Positions 52,855 through 61,071 of a DNA stretch of 64,000 nucleotides are shown here, in pieces. Numbering within the stretch: the stretch's first letter is position 1; every line of letters begins with the position of its first letter. The notes under the pieces were generated by a model that searched no databases, had not been told where the DNA came from, and worked only from the letters and a program-made list of their open reading frames with translations. Source of the DNA: Flavobacterium undicola (lineage in GTDB: Bacteria; Bacteroidota; Bacteroidia; Flavobacteriales; Flavobacteriaceae); NCBI RefSeq assembly GCF_009909155.2, contig NZ_JAAAPM020000008.1, positions 78,091 to 142,090 on the forward strand, written 5' to 3'. The position numbers and the translations under genes are program-made.

Positions 52855-54069
52855 TTACTGAATCACTTTAATTCTTGGAACTAAAAAAGCAATAAGAATC
52901 CCGAAGATTCCAATAAAAGCGAATGAAAATCGCAAGCCAAACAATTCGGCGATGTATCCAATTACAGGTGGACCCATTAAAAAACCTAGAAAACTCACAC
53001 TTGACACAGCCGTTAGCGCTTCGCCAGGAGGAATAGTTGGATGTTTTCCAGCAATGCTATAAAGCGTAGGTACAATAGTTGAAACACCTAGTCCTACCAG
53101 CATAAAACCGATAGTTGACGGTATTAAAAACGGTAAAAATACCGCTGTAAAAAGTCCCGTTGAGATTAATGCTCCTCCCGTTTGTATTACACTTTTCCTT
53201 CCAAATTTATTAATCATTCCATCGCCTAAAAAGCGTCCGGTAGCCATCATAATCATAAAAGAAGTGTAGCCTAAAATAATTAATGGGCCTGGTGCTTCCA
53301 CAATATCTTTAAAGTAAATTCCGCTCCAATCAAACATAATTCCTTCACTTGCCATCGATCCAAAACCAATAATTCCAAGCCAAACTAAGGACATATCCGG
53401 TTTTGAAAACAGCTTTTTCTTCTCGGCAATTTTTCGTTTTTCTTTGGCTTTAACCAAAAACTTATAATTGAAAGCAATAAGCAATAGCGTAATTATCCCA
53501 ACAACAATAAAATGATGATACGGTGTTAAGTTCAAAGCTAACATTCCTAATCCAACCAAAGCACCTGTAAAACCGGCAAAACTCCAAACCCCGTGAAAAG
53601 AAGCCATGATGGTTCTTTTGAAAAGTTGTTCGGTATAAACGCCTTGAGTATTTACGGCTATATTATTCATGTTTCCGAATATCCCAAAAAAGTACAATCC
53701 TAAAGCCAGTTGCCAGGCGTTTGTAGCCAAACCTAAATTAGTCAAACAAAGCGCATACATACTCAACGACAAAACCACTAAACGATGACTTCCGTAACGA
53801 GTGACTAATTTCCCCGAAAACGCCATCATGGTCAATTGTCCCACTGGAAGTGCAAACAAAATAGAACCTAAATCGGCATCACTAAGATGAAGCGCTACTC
53901 TGATATCCGGAATTCTACTTGCCCAAGTTGCAAAACACAATCCCATACCGAAATAAAATGACGAAACTGCAATACGCACTCTTTTTAAATAAGAAAGTTT
54001 AGCGTTTCTAAAACTCTTCTTAATCTTTCCTTGTGCTCTAAAGCTTCCTATAAAATTTAATCGTAACAA
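52855..54069 (-). CDS. MFS transporter (YbjJ-like)
   Basis: The product is an inner-membrane major facilitator of about 12 transmembrane helices. Its first helix region FYFGMGLCFATWASRIPDIR and the loop FSGKLVTRYGSHRLV are like the YbjJ branch of MFS, whose substrates are mostly unknown. The C-half begins around FSKPDMSLVWLGIIGFGSMA. The start is uncertain: the frame extends to a TTG at 54069 (404 residues) with no ATG before the first helix, and the first 25 residues are unusual. A GTG in the KRVRIAV segment (about residue 31) is an alternative. It is monocistronic. Confidence 0.85.
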   Translation of the reverse strand: MLRLNFIGSFRAQGKIKKSFRNAKLSYLKRVRIAVSSFYFGMGLCFATWASRIPDIRVALHLSDADLGSILFALPVGQLTMMAFSGKLVTRYGSHRLVVLSLSMYALCLTNLGLATNAWQLALGLYFFGIFGNMNNIAVNTQGVYTEQLFKRTIMASFHGVWSFAGFTGALVGLGMLALNLTPYHHFIVVGIITLLLIAFNYKFLVKAKEKRKIAEKKKLFSKPDMSLVWLGIIGFGSMASEGIMFDWSGIYFKDIVEAPGPLIILGYTSFMIMMATGRFLGDGMINKFGRKSVIQTGGALISTGLFTAVFLPFLIPSTIGFMLVGLGVSTIVPTLYSIAGKHPTIPPGEALTAVSSVSFLGFLMGPPVIGYIAELFGLRFSFAFIGIFGILIAFLVPRIKVIQ

Positions 54070-54434
54070 AGGCTTTGTGTTTTAGGGATTGAAGATGCAA
54101 AAATACGAAAAGGATTTTTGGCACTTACTAATTTGGTTTTAGTAACTTATAATACATCGTTATCGTTTATAAGTTTATTAAATCGCATTTTGAATTATTA
54201 GTAAAAAGAACACACCGATAGAATTTAAGTCTATAAATTATTTTTACAAATTGTATTTAGCCAATCCCGTTTGTTATTTCAAAATTGGTACAATTCTCGT
54301 TTGAAAACAAATTACGATAAATTGAAAATGATATTTTTAAATAATTGATTTTAAATAATTTGGAATAAACTCACCTCAATTATAATTATGTTGTACATTT
54401 GCAAGTACAACTTTTGGCGCAAAAAAATCATATT
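54070..54434. other. AT-rich intergenic region between divergent genes
   Basis: 365 bp separate the MFS gene (minus) from yefM (plus). The first part would hold the MFS promoter, and the last 45 bp hold the yefM-yoeB promoter/operator listed separately. Nothing else with structure is visible. Confidence 0.5.
54390..54411 (+). promoter_or_regulatory. yefM-yoeB operator overlapping the -7 box
   Basis: A perfect 7-bp inverted repeat GTTGTAC (54390-54396) / GTACAAC (54405-54411) contains TGTACA (54392-54397) and AGTACA (54404-54409), spaced 12 bp. This is the core motif and spacing I know for the E. coli YefM operator. TACATTTG (54394-54401), a good Bacteroidetes -7 box, lies inside it, so YefM-YoeB binding would block transcription. 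No clear -33 TTG is at the right distance. Confidence 0.7.
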
Positions 54435-54701
54435 ATGAAAGCAGTAACCATATCAACATTAAGAAAAAACATTAAAGGTTATTTTGATGAAGTATCTGAA
54501 TCATCAGAAACTATTATTGTCCCAAGAAATGGTGAGGATGATGCCGTAGTTATCATTTCTATTCAAGAATATAACGCTATGGCAGAAACTCAACATTTAT
54601 TATCTACTAAAACCAACAGAAACAGACTTGCAAAATCAATTGAACAAGTTGAGAATGGAGAATTAAAAAAATTCAATTTGGATGAATTAGAACCAGTATA
54701 A
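54435..54701 (+). CDS. yefM: YefM-type (Phd/YefM family) antitoxin
   Basis: The start is taken at ATG 54435 ([20 protein letters not shown]), which begins the conserved Phd/YefM fold; the frame extends 12 codons upstream into the operator without a good start. The 88-residue product has the DNA-binding N-terminal domain ([19 protein letters not shown], then [20 protein letters not shown]) and a flexible acidic C-terminal tail that neutralises YoeB. The yoeB stop/start spacing is 1 bp. It should autoregulate through the palindrome at 54390-54411. Confidence 0.93.
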   Translation: MKAVTISTLRKNIKGYFDEVSESSETIIVPRNGEDDAVVIISIQEYNAMAETQHLLSTKTNRNRLAKSIEQVENGELKKFNLDELEPV

Positions 54702-54702
54702 A

Positions 54703-54981
54703 ATGGATTTAAATTTCACTACAGAAGGCTGGGAAGATTTCGAATATTGGATAGACAACGACTCTGACAAATCCGACAAAATCCGATTATTACTTAAATC
54801 TATCAAACAAGATCCATTTAAGGGACTTGGTAAACCTGAACCATTGAAATATGATCTAAAAGGATATTGGTCCAGAAGAATTAGTGGTGAAGATAGATTG
54901 GTTTATAAAGTTTCTGGCACTAAAGGAATTGATCAAAAATGCACTGTTATACAATGTAGATTTCATTATGACGACAAATAA
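54703..54981 (+). CDS. yoeB: YoeB-family mRNA interferase toxin
   Basis: The 92-residue toxin follows yefM after 1 bp. It keeps the YoeB signature: GLGKPEPLKYDLKGYWSRRI, then the catalytic region SGEDRLVYKV and the C-terminal CRFHYDDK with the catalytic His-Tyr. YoeB cleaves mRNA on the ribosome after the initiation codon. A second, differently paired YoeB-family toxin is at 21474-21743; the two share the GKPE-LK-L-WSRRI core but have unrelated antitoxins, so cross-neutralisation is unlikely. Confidence 0.95.
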   Translation: MDLNFTTEGWEDFEYWIDNDSDKSDKIRLLLKSIKQDPFKGLGKPEPLKYDLKGYWSRRISGEDRLVYKVSGTKGIDQKCTVIQCRFHYDDK

Positions 54982-55101
54982 AGATTCCTTTAAAAATTGA
55001 TAATTATAGTTAAGATTTGCGGAGTTCCCCCAGATTATGAAGTGTTCATTTAAAAAATGAATTTATCGTATTTGCTGTACATTCTATGATAAAAAACAAT
55101 A

Positions 55102-55143
55102 ACCGCAGATTCGCAGCTTAAATAAAATCTGTGAATTTGCGGT
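55102..55143. terminator. Imperfect hairpin between convergent yoeB and oxidoreductase genes
   Basis: ACCGCAGATTCGCAG (55102-55116) and CTGTGAATTTGCGGT (55129-55143) pair at 13 of 15 positions. It lies between convergent genes and may act as a terminator, although it lacks a T run. It also resembles short intergenic repeats. Confidence 0.45.
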
Positions 55144-55163
55144 CAATATCATTAATAAAACAT

Positions 55164-56204
55164 TTACAAATCAACCACTCTTTTTTCCTGACTACTTTGG
55201 ATAGCAGCTTCAATAATTTGCATTACTCTTGCCCCATCCTGAGCGGTAACAGGTTCAGCAGTATCATTGATGATGGCATTGTAAACTCCATCAAAAAAGT
55301 CATAATAATTCCCTTTAAGCGTTGGGATTTTGCCGTGCATAATTTTGCCGTCAATTTCGGTATGCAAAAACCCTTCTTTTTCTAATGGTTCCGTTCCCCA
55401 GGAATCCAAATTTGGTTTCTTCATTACTTTCAAATCGTCTTCCTGCACATCACCTCTTGGTTTTAAGAATGAACCATTTTTACCGTGAATCACATAGGCT
55501 GGATTTGGTTCGCGCACAAAGAAACTCGCTTTCAAACGCACTCTAAAATCAGCATAAAACAATAAGATATCTACCCAATCATCCACAACCGAATTTTCAC
55601 GAGTAGTCCTAATATCGGCAGAAACAGCTTTTGGGAAACCAAACAAATACAAGGCCTGATCAATTAAATGCGGTCCTAAATCTTTCAGGATTCCCGAACC
55701 TGAATTCACGGTTTCCTTATGTTGTTTTGGACTCAAAAGTGGATTGTAACGGTCAAAATGGAATTCGGCTTCCACAATCTCACCCAAGGCACCGTCTAAT
55801 AGAATTTGGCGTACGGTTTTCAAATCGCTGTCCCATCTTCTATTTTGGAAAACGGCCAACTTCAATCCTTTTTCTTGGGCTAAAGCCGCTAATTCCTGAG
55901 CTTCGGCAACTGTTGTAGTAAACGCTTTTTCAACAATGGCGTGTTTTCCTGCTTCCAAAACTCTTTTGGCATATTCAAAATGGGTATCGATTGGTGTATT
56001 TACTACTACCAAATCCACATCAGAAGCTAAAATTTCGTCAATAGACTCGTAACTTTTTACCTGAGGATAATCTTCCTGAATTAATTTTTTGCTTCTTTCC
56101 CAGGAACCCAATAATTCAAAACCGGGATGTAATTCTAGAAATGGTGCTTGAAATACTTTCCCCGACATCCCATAAGAAAGTAAGGCTGCTTTTATTGTTT
56201 TCAT
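55164..56204 (-). CDS. Gfo/Idh/MocA family NAD(P)-dependent oxidoreductase
   Basis: The 346-residue cytoplasmic enzyme has an N-terminal Rossmann fold (IKAALLSYGMSGKVFQAPFL, with the second strand VDLVVVNTPIDTHFEYA), the catalytic EKAFTTT lysine segment typical of the family (EKP variant) and a C-terminal alpha/beta domain with LKDLGPHLIDQALYLFG, whose DxxxH arrangement lines the active site. It is close in build to the YdgJ/YvaA (scyllo-inositol/aldose dehydrogenase-like) branch. The true substrate, probably a sugar or inositol, is not determinable. It lies 96 bp downstream of an ene-reductase gene on the same strand. Confidence 0.92.
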   Translation of the reverse strand: MKTIKAALLSYGMSGKVFQAPFLELHPGFELLGSWERSKKLIQEDYPQVKSYESIDEILASDVDLVVVNTPIDTHFEYAKRVLEAGKHAIVEKAFTTTVAEAQELAALAQEKGLKLAVFQNRRWDSDLKTVRQILLDGALGEIVEAEFHFDRYNPLLSPKQHKETVNSGSGILKDLGPHLIDQALYLFGFPKAVSADIRTTRENSVVDDWVDILLFYADFRVRLKASFFVREPNPAYVIHGKNGSFLKPRGDVQEDDLKVMKKPNLDSWGTEPLEKEGFLHTEIDGKIMHGKIPTLKGNYYDFFDGVYNAIINDTAEPVTAQDGARVMQIIEAAIQSSQEKRVVDL

Positions 56205-56216
56205 ATTTTTTTATAT

Positions 56217-56301
56217 TAGATTTTAGAATGTAGATTTTAGATTAGTTGGAAATAGAAAATTGATTTCAGAATTCAAAACTCTAAAATCAGCAATCTAAAA
56301 T
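56217..56301. repeat. AT-rich palindromic spacer between oxidoreductase genes
   Basis: TAGATTTTAGA (56217-56227), repeated at about 56231-56240, pairs with TCTAAAATC (56280-56288) and ATCTAAAAT (56293-56301). It resembles in style, not sequence, the AT palindromes before gene starts in the suf locus. Confidence 0.45.
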
Positions 56302-57362
56302 TATTTAGCTCTTTCGTATTGTGAAGGCCAAGCCACATCATCAGCTAATGCTTTCGCAAAATGCAATCCTAAATTAGGGTCACGGAGTGATGCTCTGGCA
56401 AACAAAACCAAATCGGCTTTTTCACTCGTCAGGATTTCTTCGGCATGATTGGCTTCTGTAATTAATCCAACCGCTCCCGTTAAAATTCCTGTTTCTTTTT
56501 TTATTTTTTCGGAAAAAGGCACTTGATAACCCGCCTCTAATGGAATTTTTTGGAACGAAACCAATCCACCCGAAGATACATCAATTAAATCGACTCCTTT
56601 TTCTTTTAGAATTTTAGAAAACTGTATGGATTCTTCAACATTCCAACCGCCTTCAGCCCAATCTGTAGCAGAAACACGAACAAACAAAGGCAAATTCGCT
56701 GGCCATTCGGTTTGTACCGCCTCGAGAACTTCTATCGTAAAACGGATTCGGTTTTCAAAACTTCCACCGTACTCATCGGTTCTGGTATTGGATAAAGGCG
56801 ATAAAAATTGATGATTGAGATATCCATGAGCAGCATGAATTTCAAGAACTTCATAACCCGCTTGAACCGCTCTTTTAGTAGTTGCTTTAAAGTCGGAAAT
56901 TATTTTTTGGATGCCGTTTTTATCTAAAGCCATTGGCGTTTCATCATCATGATACCCTATTGCTGACGGTGCCACCGTCTGCCATCCACCTTGCGAGGCA
57001 TCGAGTTTTTTATTGCCTTTCCAAGGCGAGGAAACGCTGGCTTTTCTTCCGGCATGCGCCAATTGAATTCCCGGAACTGCATTCTGACTTTTGATAAAAG
57101 CCGTAATGGCTTTCAGTTTTTCGATATGTTCGTCTTTCCACAATCCTAAATCTTCAGGCGAAATCCGACCTTCGGGAGCAACTGCTGTCGCCTCCTGAAT
57201 AATCAATCCCGCTCCGCCACTGGCACGACTTCCTAAATGAACTAAATGCCAATCGTTAGCAAAACCGTCTATTGACGAATATTGACACATTGGAGAAATG
57301 GTAATTCTGTTTTTTAGTGTAATACTTTTTATCGAAAGTGGAGAAAATAATTTTGAAGACAT
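56301..57362 (-). CDS. Old yellow enzyme-type NADH:flavin oxidoreductase (YqjM-like)
   Basis: The 353-residue FMN enzyme has the landmarks of the thermophilic-like OYE class: Cys26 in SPMCQYSS, which tunes the flavin redox potential in YqjM, Tyr28, and the substrate-binding His pair in EIHAAHGYLNHQFLSP. The FMN phosphate site is near ILTGAVGLI and ADLVLFARASLRDP. It should reduce activated C=C bonds (enones, nitro compounds) with NAD(P)H. It is immediately upstream of the Gfo/Idh/MocA gene, possibly a two-gene redox unit. Confidence 0.93.
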   Translation of the reverse strand: MSSKLFSPLSIKSITLKNRITISPMCQYSSIDGFANDWHLVHLGSRASGGAGLIIQEATAVAPEGRISPEDLGLWKDEHIEKLKAITAFIKSQNAVPGIQLAHAGRKASVSSPWKGNKKLDASQGGWQTVAPSAIGYHDDETPMALDKNGIQKIISDFKATTKRAVQAGYEVLEIHAAHGYLNHQFLSPLSNTRTDEYGGSFENRIRFTIEVLEAVQTEWPANLPLFVRVSATDWAEGGWNVEESIQFSKILKEKGVDLIDVSSGGLVSFQKIPLEAGYQVPFSEKIKKETGILTGAVGLITEANHAEEILTSEKADLVLFARASLRDPNLGLHFAKALADDVAWPSQYERAK

Positions 57363-57488
57363 AATCCTATTTTTTAAAAACTGTAAAGTAATTTTTATTT
57401 CAGAAAAGTAAAGTTACAAGAGCTTAGGGAATATATGAATTGAAATTGAGATTAATTAACAAACATTTAAAACCTTATGGAATAATTA

Positions 57489-57522
57489 TTGTAAAATAAA
57501 CAAACAGAAAACCTTACTTTTG
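57489..57522 (+). promoter_or_regulatory. Promoter of rseP
   Basis: TTG (57489-57491) and TACTTTTG (57515-57522) are spaced by 23 bp, fitting the Bacteroidetes consensus. The ATG of rseP is 29 bp downstream. Confidence 0.6.
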
Positions 57523-57551
57523 TACGTCATATTAAGAATCAAAATTAAAAA

Positions 57552-58898
57552 ATGGAAATATTCATTAAGCTTTCTCAATTTTTATTGAGCTTATCATTAC
57601 TGATCATACTTCACGAACTAGGACATTTTATTCCTGCTAAACTATTTAAAACCAGAGTCGAAAAATTCTATTTGTTTTTTGACGTAAAATATTCCCTTCT
57701 AAAAAAGAAAATTGGCGAAACCGAATACGGAATTGGCTGGCTGCCGCTGGGTGGTTACGTAAAAATTTCGGGGATGATTGACGAGAGCATGGACAAAGAA
57801 CAAATGGCTTTACCTTCACAACCTTGGGAATTTCGTTCTAAACCGGCTTGGCAACGTTTGATAATTATGTTAGGCGGAGTTACCGTAAACTTTATTTTGG
57901 CTTTTATTATTTATATCGGGATGGCATTTTATTATGGCGAACAATATATTGCTAATTCTGAAGTAAAAGATGGTGTTTGGATTACCAATCCTGTAATTGA
58001 AAAAATAGGAATAAAAACTGGCGATAAAATTGTAGCCATTGACGGAAAACCAGTTCAAAAATTCAATGAAATAACCGAAAAAATTTTAATGGGTAAAGAA
58101 ATAACCGTTAATAGAGCAGGCATTGAAGAAACCATAAAATTACCTGTTGATTTTATAGATAAATTAATGGATGGTGGAAAAATATCTATTGTATCGTTGA
58201 GATTACCTTTTATCGTTACTGATTTAACTGAAGATTCTCCAAACAAAAGTACTTTAAAAGCAAAAGATATTATAACAAGTTTCAACGGAAGATCCATTAA
58301 ATATGCTGATGAAGTAATTGCTTCTTTAGATACTTTAAAAGGACAAACAGTTCCTGCAATTGTAAAAAGAGATAATGTTGAAGTTCCGGTAAATATTACC
58401 GTAAATGATAGTATTAAACTTGGCATTAAATATGCTGCAGCATTACCGTACAGCAATATCAAAAAATTAGGTTTGTATAAAATTAGTAGTGAAAATTATA
58501 GTTTCGCTGAATCTATCCCTGTTGGAATTCAAGAAGGGAAAGATCAACTAATAGGCTATGGTAAGCAATTGAAAATGATTTTTAATCCTAATACTGGAGC
58601 TTACAAAGGTGTGGGTGGATTTGCTGCTATTTATAATATTTTTCCAAATACCTGGAGCTGGGAAGTATTTTGGGGCATCACTGCTTTGTTATCGATTATG
58701 CTTGGAGTAATGAACTTATTGCCTATTCCGGCATTAGATGGTGGCCATGTAATGTTTTTATTATATGAAATAGTTTCAGGAAAAAAACCGAGTGACAAAT
58801 TCCTAGAGAACGCACAAATGGTTGGTTTCGTTTTACTTATCACACTATTACTATTTGCTAACGGAAATGACATCTACAAGGCAGTTATTGGGAAGTAA
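57552..58898 (+). CDS. rseP: RseP-type site-2 intramembrane metalloprotease
   Basis: The 448-residue inner-membrane zinc protease has HELGH at residues 21-25 in the first transmembrane helix and the third-ligand motif MNLLPIPALDGGHV in the penultimate one. Two PDZ-like domains lie in the periplasmic stretch (about 130-300; IKTGDKIVAIDGKPVQKF and LKAKDIITSFNGRSIKYA). RseP cuts transmembrane segments of anti-sigma factors and leftover signal peptides. It is monocistronic with its own promoter. The ECF sigma/anti-sigma pair at 62807-63857 lies nearby, but no direct link is shown. Confidence 0.95.
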   Translation: MEIFIKLSQFLLSLSLLIILHELGHFIPAKLFKTRVEKFYLFFDVKYSLLKKKIGETEYGIGWLPLGGYVKISGMIDESMDKEQMALPSQPWEFRSKPAWQRLIIMLGGVTVNFILAFIIYIGMAFYYGEQYIANSEVKDGVWITNPVIEKIGIKTGDKIVAIDGKPVQKFNEITEKILMGKEITVNRAGIEETIKLPVDFIDKLMDGGKISIVSLRLPFIVTDLTEDSPNKSTLKAKDIITSFNGRSIKYADEVIASLDTLKGQTVPAIVKRDNVEVPVNITVNDSIKLGIKYAAALPYSNIKKLGLYKISSENYSFAESIPVGIQEGKDQLIGYGKQLKMIFNPNTGAYKGVGGFAAIYNIFPNTWSWEVFWGITALLSIMLGVMNLLPIPALDGGHVMFLLYEIVSGKKPSDKFLENAQMVGFVLLITLLLFANGNDIYKAVIGK

Positions 58899-58927
58899 AA
58901 AAAATTGAAAATTTTTTCATTTTTTGT

Positions 58928-58957
58928 TTGCTACATTCAAAAAACGTCTTATATTTG
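58928..58957 (+). promoter_or_regulatory. Promoter of tRNA-Asn
   Basis: TTG (58928-58930) and TATATTTG (58950-58957) are separated by 19 bp, an excellent Bacteroidetes promoter. It would start transcription about 70 bp before the mature tRNA. Confidence 0.7.
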
Positions 58958-59032
58958 CATCCGCTAAGAACAAGGTAACACACCTTAAAATAGCCAACAA
59001 AAACGTTCCTTACGCATATTAAATATACAGTT

Positions 59033-59106
59033 TCCTCCTTAGCTCAGTTGGTTAGAGCATCTGACTGTTAATCAGAGGGTCCTTGGTTCGAGCCCAAGAG
59101 GGGGAG
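59033..59106 (+). tRNA. tRNA-Asn (anticodon GTT)
   Basis: A full cloverleaf folds by eye: acceptor TCCTCCT (59033-59039) with AGGGGGA (59099-59105), D arm GCTC...GAGC, anticodon stem TCTGA/TCAGA with loop CTGTTAA (anticodon GTT at 59067-59069), T stem CTTGG/CCAAG with loop TTCGAGC, and discriminator G106. The CCA end is not encoded. Decayed copies of its 3' end follow at 59171-59280. Confidence 0.97.
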
Positions 59107-59115
59107 CTTTTTTAG

Positions 59116-59143
59116 AAAGCCATTCAAGCAATTGAGTGGCTTT
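59116..59143 (+). terminator. Terminator of tRNA-Asn
   Basis: AAAGCCATTCAA (59116-59127) and TTGAGTGGCTTT (59132-59143) form a 12-bp stem with one G-U pair, followed by T8. Confidence 0.85.
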
Positions 59144-59170
59144 TTTTTGGTCAAAATTTAACTTATCTGA

Positions 59171-59310
59171 ACTTGGTTCGAGTCCGCCGCGGCGGAGAAG
59201 CTTTTTTAGAAAACACTATCTGCAATGATGGTCTTTTTTTTGGCCTAAACTTTTCGATTCCGCGGCAGAAGATTTTTTTAAAAAGACCTCACAAACTCAA
59301 GGTCTTTCTT
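59171..59310 (+). repeat. Two decayed tandem copies of the tRNA-Asn 3' end plus terminator
   Basis: Segment 59171-59250 repeats the pattern of the tRNA end and its terminator: ACTTGGTTCGAGTCC, then GGAGAAGCTTTTTTAGAAA, a weak hairpin (ACTATC/GATGGT) and a T8 run. Segment 59251-59310 repeats it again in shorter form: TTTTCGATTCCGCGGCAG, AAGATTTTTTTA, then a perfect hairpin AAAGACCT (59282-59289) / AGGTCTTT (59300-59307) and T-rich tail. Neither has an acceptor or anticodon stem, so these are remnants. TCCGCCGCGGCGGA at 59182-59195 is a perfect 14-bp palindrome. Confidence 0.65.
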
Positions 59311-59341
59311 TTTGCTGTAAATACTTTACAAAAGCTGGATT

Positions 59342-59779
59342 CTAAAGAAAATCCGGGAAATGAGTTTTCATAATATCGTCAATAGTCTCCAGTGATAACG
59401 GTTTGCTTTTGAAATCAGAAACTTCAGAAATATCATCGGCTCTGGTTTTGTCATCAGGATTCAAAGAAGTGGTAAGCATGATGATGATAATTTTTCCTTT
59501 TTGATACTCCTCTAAAGCGTGGTAAGCTTCTAAAAACTCCCAACCGTCCATCACCGGCATATTGATATCCAATAACGTTAGCATGGGCTGAGGAAATACA
59601 TCTCCTGCATTTTCAAATTCACCTTTATTGGTAATAAAATCGAGTGCTTCTTTACCGTTTAATACGGTTTGAATATGCTCTGCAATACCCGCTTTTTTAA
59701 TAATCATCTGGTTGATGAAATTAGTTCCTTTATCATCATCCACTAATAAAACACAATTGAGTTTCTTTTTCATAACCAT
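59342..59779 (-). CDS. Single-domain response regulator
   Basis: The 145-residue protein is a lone receiver domain: acidic patch VDDDKGT (about 14-20), phospho-acceptor Asp71 in LLDINMPVMDGW, conserved Thr in IMLTTSLNP and the Lys in FKSKPLS. No output domain follows, so it acts through protein contacts or phosphotransfer. It starts 2 bp after the stop of the PAS histidine kinase gene, its obvious cognate partner. The start may be residue 1 or 3 (MKKKLN). Confidence 0.92.
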   Translation of the reverse strand: MVMKKKLNCVLLVDDDKGTNFINQMIIKKAGIAEHIQTVLNGKEALDFITNKGEFENAGDVFPQPMLTLLDINMPVMDGWEFLEAYHALEEYQKGKIIIIMLTTSLNPDDKTRADDISEVSDFKSKPLSLETIDDIMKTHFPDFL

Positions 59780-59781
59780 CT

Positions 59782-61071
59782 CTAAAGTTTTTGAATTGTA
59801 AATTTAAAAGTACTGCCTTCTCCTAACTTTGATTCGGCCCAGATAGTACCGCCATGCAGCTCGACTATTTTTTTACAGTGTGCCAAACCAATACCTGTTC
59901 CTTCATAGTCATCGCGATTATTGAGTCTTTTGAAAATGATAAAAAGTTTATGCATATCTCTTTCATCAATACCGATAGAATTATCCTGAATAGAAAAAAG
60001 CCAGTTCTTTTCTTCTTCCTGAACAGCAATTTTGACTTCGGGCGCCACTTCTTTTTTTCTGAATTTTATAGCATTACTGATAAGATTCTGAAAAAGCTGT
60101 CTTAATTCGACAGCATACCCTTTTAATTCAGGTAAATCATCAACGCTTATTTTAGCCTTACTTTCTGCAAGAGTTATCGCCATATCCGAAAGCACATCCT
60201 TTACGATTTGATTGCAATCAGACTCACCTAATTGTTTTTCCCGTCCTATTCTGGAGTAATCAAGTAATCCTTTAACCAGTTCCTGCATGCGTCTGGATGA
60301 TTTGGATATAAAATCAATATAGAGATCTCCGTTCCCATCTAATTTTCCGGTAAATTCTTTTTCAAAAAGTTCCGTAAAACACACCAATGATCGTAAAGGT
60401 TCCTGTAAATCATGGGAAGTGATATAGGTAAATTGCTCCAATTCCTTATTTTGACTTTTCAGAATTTCATTCTGTTTCGCAAGGGTTTTTTCTCTCTTTA
60501 AGATCGTTTCGGTTCGTTCTCTTACCTTCTGTTCTAATTCGAAATTCAATTTTTGTATTTCTCTGGAACGTTTAATAATTTCAACTTCCATCTCATCGAC
60601 CTTTTTCTGTAGGCCCATAGCAATCGCATCATTTTTGGATTGTTCGTTCTTTAACGTTATAAATTCGGTTACGTCTTCCACCCGGTGAATAATATAATCA
60701 ACTTCATTTTCGGAATTCAGTACCGGAATGTTTATCGGACACCAATAACGCACTTCAAAAACCCCGTCAGCTCTTTGCACATCATAGCGTTGAACTGCCA
60801 TAGTATGTGGTTCTTTCTCTTTTAATACCGAATGGAGGGATTTGGATAAATTAGCCACGCCATCAGCATGTTTATCATCCGGGTTGTCCGGAAAGACTTC
60901 GAATAAATTACGACCAATCATTTCTTCCTTTTTCTTCATTGTCGCCTTTTCATAAGAGTCATTCAGGTCTAAAATGGACAAATCAGTCGATAGGATTAAA
61001 AATAAGCTCGGAATGGATTGGAATACTTTTTGGAAATCAATAGTATTCTCTTTGATACTTACATTTCTCAT
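59782..61071 (-). CDS. PAS-domain sensor histidine kinase
   Basis: The 429-residue kinase has no signal peptide or transmembrane segment, so it is cytoplasmic. A PAS domain (about 10-140; SLFLILSTDLSILDLNDSYE and GRNLFEVFPDNPDD) is joined by a long coiled coil (about 140-205) to HisKA with the phospho-accepting His220 in YITSHDLQEPLRSL, then HATPase_c (QNLISNAIKF, IQDNSIGID, GTGIGLAHCK). The HD-LQEPLR form of the H-box is of the phytochrome-like kinase type. Its partner regulator is 2 bp downstream. The PAS ligand or cue is unknown. Confidence 0.93.
   Translation of the reverse strand: MRNVSIKENTIDFQKVFQSIPSLFLILSTDLSILDLNDSYEKATMKKKEEMIGRNLFEVFPDNPDDKHADGVANLSKSLHSVLKEKEPHTMAVQRYDVQRADGVFEVRYWCPINIPVLNSENEVDYIIHRVEDVTEFITLKNEQSKNDAIAMGLQKKVDEMEVEIIKRSREIQKLNFELEQKVRERTETILKREKTLAKQNEILKSQNKELEQFTYITSHDLQEPLRSLVCFTELFEKEFTGKLDGNGDLYIDFISKSSRRMQELVKGLLDYSRIGREKQLGESDCNQIVKDVLSDMAITLAESKAKISVDDLPELKGYAVELRQLFQNLISNAIKFRKKEVAPEVKIAVQEEEKNWLFSIQDNSIGIDERDMHKLFIIFKRLNNRDDYEGTGIGLAHCKKIVELHGGTIWAESKLGEGSTFKFTIQKL

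Noticed and set aside
58055..58462. 135-codon minus-strand ORF in rseP
   Set aside because: Antisense to the PDZ region of rseP; no credible start context.
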